From Streptomyces sp. CB01373 (lineage in GTDB: Bacteria; Actinomycetota; Actinomycetes; Streptomycetales; Streptomycetaceae), in NCBI RefSeq assembly GCF_002803075.1, contig NZ_NNBK01000018.1:36373-100372 (forward strand): 64,000 bases of DNA, read 5' to 3'. Shown here one piece after another: positions 60,737-64,000 of this stretch. The notes beneath the pieces are model-generated. The model did not search any database. It was not told the DNA's origin and saw only the letters and a list, made by a program, of their open reading frames with translations. A program made the translations under genes and the position numbers. How positions within the stretch are numbered: position 1 is the first letter of the stretch; each line of letters opens with the position of its first letter.

Positions 60737-61750
60737 TCAGGAGATACCGGTCGTTTCCGCCGCGAGGGGTGTCCGCAGCGACGACCGGCCGGCCCGCCAG
60801 TCGGCGAGCAGCCGCCCGCCGAAACGGTCCTCCAGGTATCCGGTCGCGTCGATGCCGAAGGCCACGTCGGACGCCAGCTCCGGCTCCTCGGCCAGCAGCC
60901 CGCCGATGACGTCGTGGCGTACGACCTGCTCGTGCACCGCGTCCGCCTCCACGTGCTCGTCGTAGAAGAACCGCGCGGCCGGTCCCGCGCCCGTCCGGCG
61001 CATGGCCTCGGCCAGTCGGCGGGAGCCGGGGGAGGAGGTGATCTCGACCGCGGCGAAATGCCCCACCAGGGCGCCCCGCAGCTCGCGGTGCAGGCCGAAC
61101 AGGGACATCAGGTTCACCGTCGCCAGCGCTTCCGCCGTGGCCGCGTCCAGGTGGCGGCCGTATGTCGTGTCCAGGCCCAGGTCCGCCATCAGGTCGGCGA
61201 ACAGCCGGGCGTGGACGCGCTCGGCGCGGCCGCCGCCCCACTCGTCGAACTCGACCGCCGCCATCGCCGCCTTGGCCCGGCCCCACAGGCGCGGCAGCAC
61301 CCAGGCGTGCGGGTCGGCCTCCTTGAGGTGGTACAGGGAGCGCTGTGCCGCGTACTCGCGCAACTGCCACAGCCTGCCCTCGTCCCGCAGGTAGTGACTG
61401 ACCCCGGTGCCCTCGACCGGCTCGACGAGCACCTGGGCGAGTGCGTCGTCGAGGCTGTCGTGCACGGGCGTGTCGGCGCGCAGGGCGGTCAGGAAGCGGT
61501 GCTCCAGGGCCGAGCGGACCGCCAGCAGGCCCGGGTCCCACTCGTACCGGGCGTCGACCTCCGCGAAGCCGCGGTAGTGCAGCTCGTAGCAGAGGTACAG
61601 GGCGAGCTGGAGATCGTCGCCGTAGGCCGCCGCGCCGCCGGCGTCCTCGGCACGGGGCGGCGGACCGGTGCCCCGCAGGTACGCCGTCACAGCCGCGGAG
61701 ACCGGCCCACGGGCGGGAGGCAGCTCGGGTCCTCGCCGATCGTCGGCCAT
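60737..61750 (-). CDS. Haem-oxygenase-like iron-containing redox enzyme
   Basis: A 337-residue all-helical protein of the haem-oxygenase-like diiron (HDO) family: LYLCYELHYRGFAEVD, HFAAVEITSSPGSRRLAEAM and RFFYDEHVEADAVHEQVVRH provide Glu/His ligands. Characterised relatives cleave or oxidise small metabolites. ATG at 61750 is chosen because conserved sequence begins soon after. First gene of the unit with the methyltransferase and CDGSH genes; a shared redox or iron-linked pathway is inferred. Confidence 0.83.
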   Translation of the reverse strand: MADDRRGPELPPARGPVSAAVTAYLRGTGPPPRAEDAGGAAAYGDDLQLALYLCYELHYRGFAEVDARYEWDPGLLAVRSALEHRFLTALRADTPVHDSLDDALAQVLVEPVEGTGVSHYLRDEGRLWQLREYAAQRSLYHLKEADPHAWVLPRLWGRAKAAMAAVEFDEWGGGRAERVHARLFADLMADLGLDTTYGRHLDAATAEALATVNLMSLFGLHRELRGALVGHFAAVEITSSPGSRRLAEAMRRTGAGPAARFFYDEHVEADAVHEQVVRHDVIGGLLAEEPELASDVAFGIDATGYLEDRFGGRLLADWRAGRSSLRTPLAAETTGIS

Positions 61751-61825
61751 GGACCCCGGGTACCCGTGACGCCCGGCGAGCCACCCTCGTCCTTCCCGGC
61801 CCAAGAGGCACCGGGACCGGCCGGG

Positions 61826-62032
61826 TCAGTCGCCCTCGGACTCCTCCTCGGCCCGGGTGCTCGGGGTGATGGCGTCGCCCGCCTCGCCCCGGTGGCGCCG
61901 CCCGGCGGCCCCCGTGACGTCCTTCTCGGCGTTCTCGAACTCGCGCAGCACCTCGCCTGCCGCTGTCTCCGGCCGGTCGGAGCGTCGCTCGTCACCACCG
62001 GTGTCCCCGCGCTTCCCGGGCTTCTCGGCCGT
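61826..62032 (-). CDS. Small acidic protein with no standard start codon
   Basis: A 68-codon frame reading TAEKPGKRGDTGGDERRSDR, PETAAGEVLREFENAEKDVT, GAAGRRHRGEAGDAITPSTR, AEEESEGD. The composition (acidic, no hydrophobic excess) looks like a real small protein. A perfect AGGAGG lies five bases before an ACG, exactly where an ATG should be. No ATG, GTG or TTG fits. Either the start has mutated (ATG to ACG), ACG is used, or this is a chance frame. An internal GTG would give about 40 residues. Confidence 0.4.
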   Translation of the reverse strand, partial: TAEKPGKRGDTGGDERRSDRPETAAGEVLREFENAEKDVTGAAGRRHRGEAGDAITPSTRAEEESEGD

Positions 62033-62220
62033 GGCCGCCTCCTGTCCTCGTCCGGTCCGCTTCGGGCGGAACCACGCGGCCGCCGGAGCGGCTGGTGGTG
62101 GATCTCGTGCCCCACGCGTACCCGGCCCGGCGGTTCCATGCGCCCCGCACGGGCCCGGCCCGGTACATTCCGTCGACGCCGACCCCCTCCTCCGAGGCAG
62201 ACCCCGAAGGACTGATCCCC

Positions 62221-62748
62221 ATGCCCGCGGACCTCACCGGCACCTTTCTGCGGCTCGGCGACGGCCGCCCCGCCCTTCGCTTCACCCGCGTCCACGGCCA
62301 TCCCGTGGACCGCGTCTGGCACTTCGTGACCGACCCCGGCGAACTCGCGCTGTGGTTCCCCTTCCGCGCCGAGATGGACCTGCGGCCCGGCGGCACCATC
62401 GCCTTCCGCGGGGAGACGGGGGCGGAGGAGTTCACCGGCACCGTGCTCGCCGTCGACCCGCCCCGGCACCTGTCCTTCGAGTGGGGCGGCGACGAACTCC
62501 ACTTCGACCTGGAAGAACTCGACGACCGGCACACCCGCCTCACCCTCACCGACGTCCTCGCCGCCGAGGACACCGCCGCCCGCAACGGCGCCGGCTGGGA
62601 GGTCTGCCTTGCCGCCCTGGACGCCCGGGCGCGCGGCGAGCGCTTCGAGGGACCGCACGCCGGAGTCCACGCCCCGTGGAAGGGCTTCTACGAGGCGTAC
62701 GTCGCCGCCGGAGTCCCCTCCGGGGCGCCCATCCCGGGCGAGGACTGA
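62221..62748 (+). CDS. SRPBCC (AHSA1-like) domain protein
   Basis: A 175-residue START/Bet v1-like protein: FTRVHGHPVDRVWHFVTDPG, LALWFPFRAEMDLRPGGTIA, FEWGGDELHFDLEELD and GWEVCLAALDARARGERFEG. It binds a hydrophobic ligand or modulates a partner; role unknown. ATG at the normal domain start. Convergent with the exporter gene. Confidence 0.85.
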   Translation: MPADLTGTFLRLGDGRPALRFTRVHGHPVDRVWHFVTDPGELALWFPFRAEMDLRPGGTIAFRGETGAEEFTGTVLAVDPPRHLSFEWGGDELHFDLEELDDRHTRLTLTDVLAAEDTAARNGAGWEVCLAALDARARGERFEGPHAGVHAPWKGFYEAYVAAGVPSGAPIPGED

Positions 62749-62778
62749 ACGGCCGGGCCTGCACGGTCCGGACCGGCC

Positions 62779-64000
62779 TCACGCCATCTGCCGCCGCACC
62801 AGTTCGTGCAGCCGCCCGCCCGTGTCCGCGAGCAGTTCGGCGGGCGGCCCCTGCTGGACGACCCTGCCGTCCTCCATCACGACGACCCGGTCCGCGTCGA
62901 GCACCGTCGACAGCCGGTGGGCGATGACGACGCGGGTGGCGTTGAGCTTGCGGGTGCTCTCGATCACCGTGCGCTGCGTGCCGTTGTCCAGCGCGCTGGT
63001 CGCCTCGTCGAAGAAGAGGATCCGTGGCCGGCGCACCAGCGCCTGGGCGATCATCAGGCGTTGCCGCTGGCCGCCGGAGACCGCGCCGCTTCCCGACACG
63101 ATCGTGTGCAGGCCCATCGGCATCCGCTCGATGTCCCGCGCGAGGCCCGCCAGTTCGGCCGCCGCCATCGCCTCCTCGGCCGTGCACGGCTCCGTGCCGC
63201 GGATGACGTCCAGGATCGAACCGGTGAACGGCTGCGCGTGCTGGAGCACGACCCCGCACTGCCGGCGCACGGCCGACTGGTCAAGGGCTGCCAGGTCCTG
63301 GCCGTCGTACAGCACGCTGCCGGACAGCGGCCGGTCGAACCCGATCAGCAGCCTCAGCAGCGTCGACTTGCCGCAGCCGCTGGGCCCGACGATCGCCACG
63401 AACTCGCCCGGCCGCACCTCGAAGGACACGTCGTCGAGGACCAGCGGCCCGTCGTCCGTGTAGCGGAACGACAGCCGCCGCGCCTCGATCGCCCCGGACA
63501 GCGGCCCCGGCCGGGTACTGGCCGTGCGCACCTCCGGCGCGGCGTCCAGCACGGGCCTGATCTCCTCCAGCAGCGGCAGCGCGGCCACCGCCGAGACGAA
63601 GGCGCCGGTCAGCTGGGTGACCGAGGTCAGCAGCATCGTCACCGAGGTGTTGAAGGCCAGGAAGGCCGCCGCGGACATGGAACCGCGCGCCGGGCCCGCC
63701 AGCAGCATGAACATCAGCAGCGTGCACACCGGCAGGTACACCGCGCCCAGCACCGTGGTGAGGTTCTTGATCCGGCCCACCTTCTGCTGAAACTCACGGC
63801 TGCGCGCGAACCGGGACGCCCAGGCGGCGTACGCGTAGTTCTCGGCCGCCGCCACCCGCAGCTTCGGCAGCCCGCGCAGTGTCTGGAAGGCCTGGTTGTT
63901 CAGCTTGTTGGTGAGCACGACCAGATGCCGCTGCCATCGCGCCTGCCACAGCCCGAGCCCGAGGAACACGACGCCGATCACCACCAGCATGCCGAGCGCC
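62779..64000 (-). CDS. NHLM-type bacteriocin exporter ABC protein (partial, N-terminus beyond right edge)
   Basis: About 407 C-terminal residues. Membrane domain with the NHLM_micro_ABC2-like block KLNNQAFQTLRGLPKLRVAA and AENYAYAAWASRFARSREFQ, then an ATPase domain with FVAIVGPSGCGKSTLLRLL, Q-loop region, signature VSGGQRQRLMIAQALVR and ILFFDEATSALDNGTQ. Proteins of this type export peptides of nitrile-hydratase-leader-peptide RiPP systems, often with a peptidase-bearing partner. The start, and probably the rest of the cluster, lies to the right. Confidence 0.87.
   Translation of the reverse strand, partial: ALGMLVVIGVVFLGLGLWQARWQRHLVVLTNKLNNQAFQTLRGLPKLRVAAAENYAYAAWASRFARSREFQQKVGRIKNLTTVLGAVYLPVCTLLMFMLLAGPARGSMSAAAFLAFNTSVTMLLTSVTQLTGAFVSAVAALPLLEEIRPVLDAAPEVRTASTRPGPLSGAIEARRLSFRYTDDGPLVLDDVSFEVRPGEFVAIVGPSGCGKSTLLRLLIGFDRPLSGSVLYDGQDLAALDQSAVRRQCGVVLQHAQPFTGSILDVIRGTEPCTAEEAMAAAELAGLARDIERMPMGLHTIVSGSGAVSGGQRQRLMIAQALVRRPRILFFDEATSALDNGTQRTVIESTRKLNATRVVIAHRLSTVLDADRVVVMEDGRVVQQGPPAELLADTGGRLHELVRRQMA

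Noticed and set aside
1..64000. tRNA, rRNA or riboswitch genes
   Set aside because: No cloverleaf, rRNA segment or known aptamer pattern was seen by eye; a covariance-model scan would be needed to exclude them fully.

Overview
This window looks like a chromosome segment from a Streptomyces (or very close actinomycete). The DNA is very GC-rich with strong third-position G/C bias. GTG and TTG starts are common, and several genes carry a -10 element only 6-8 bases from the start codon (leaderless style). Characteristic families are present: Scr1-type HTH plus DUF397, PF04672 methyltransferase, ROK regulator, P450 plus 3Fe-4S ferredoxin, SpoIIE-type PP2C and a remnant of a subtilisin inhibitor. 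No rRNA, tRNA, CRISPR array, phage or conjugative element was seen.

Layout. 1-6958: an L-rhamnose uptake and catabolism locus (partial isomerase, divergent ABC importer, LacI regulator) with TGAA-N4-TTCA operators between the divergent units. 7067-13566: a peptidase-like hydrolase, an ECF41-like sigma factor, an MFS remnant, a MerR-peroxiredoxin fusion behind a MerR-type promoter, a pentapeptide-repeat protein, an iron-box-controlled DUF2470 protein and a Tat-exported lactonase. 14244-23076: membrane, zinc-finger, kinase-like, ROK, PLP-enzyme and methyltransferase genes, then an Scr1/DUF397 pair. 23287-28002: an anti-sigma-type ATPase translationally coupled to a repeat-rich protein, an epimerase, a PHP protein and a 145-bp MITE-like element. 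28051-40901: secreted glucanase, VanZ, PRPP synthase, STAS, oxidoreductases, a P450/ferredoxin pair and an aldo-keto reductase.

41011-55857 holds the most unusual content. Two paralogous proteins each fuse an ECF sigma-like module, a zinc-binding anti-sigma-like motif, one membrane helix and an outside beta-trefoil lectin. Both have the same upstream element (TTGTTGC and TGTGCAA, same spacing and similar distance to the start). Between them lie a universal stress protein, an ion transporter, a frameshifted DUF4232 lipoprotein, a divergent Ser/Thr kinase/ECF pair, a PAS-GAF-PP2C regulator, a GH9 cellulase with a perfect CebR-type operator and a small RHH/Fic-like toxin-antitoxin pair.

56044-64000: hydrolase, NCS1 permease, an RHH-like protein with a palindrome touching its start codon, a collapsed subtilisin-inhibitor pseudogene, a three-gene unit (haem-oxygenase-like metalloenzyme, HemK-type methyltransferase, CDGSH protein), an SRPBCC protein and the end of an NHLM-type peptide exporter. 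That exporter suggests a RiPP cluster beyond the right edge.

Functional themes are plant-polymer use (rhamnose import, GH9, GH16, CebR-type control), extracytoplasmic signalling through sigma/anti-sigma modules, and redox or iron-linked control. All assignments come from reading the sequence and recalled family knowledge; no database search was run.
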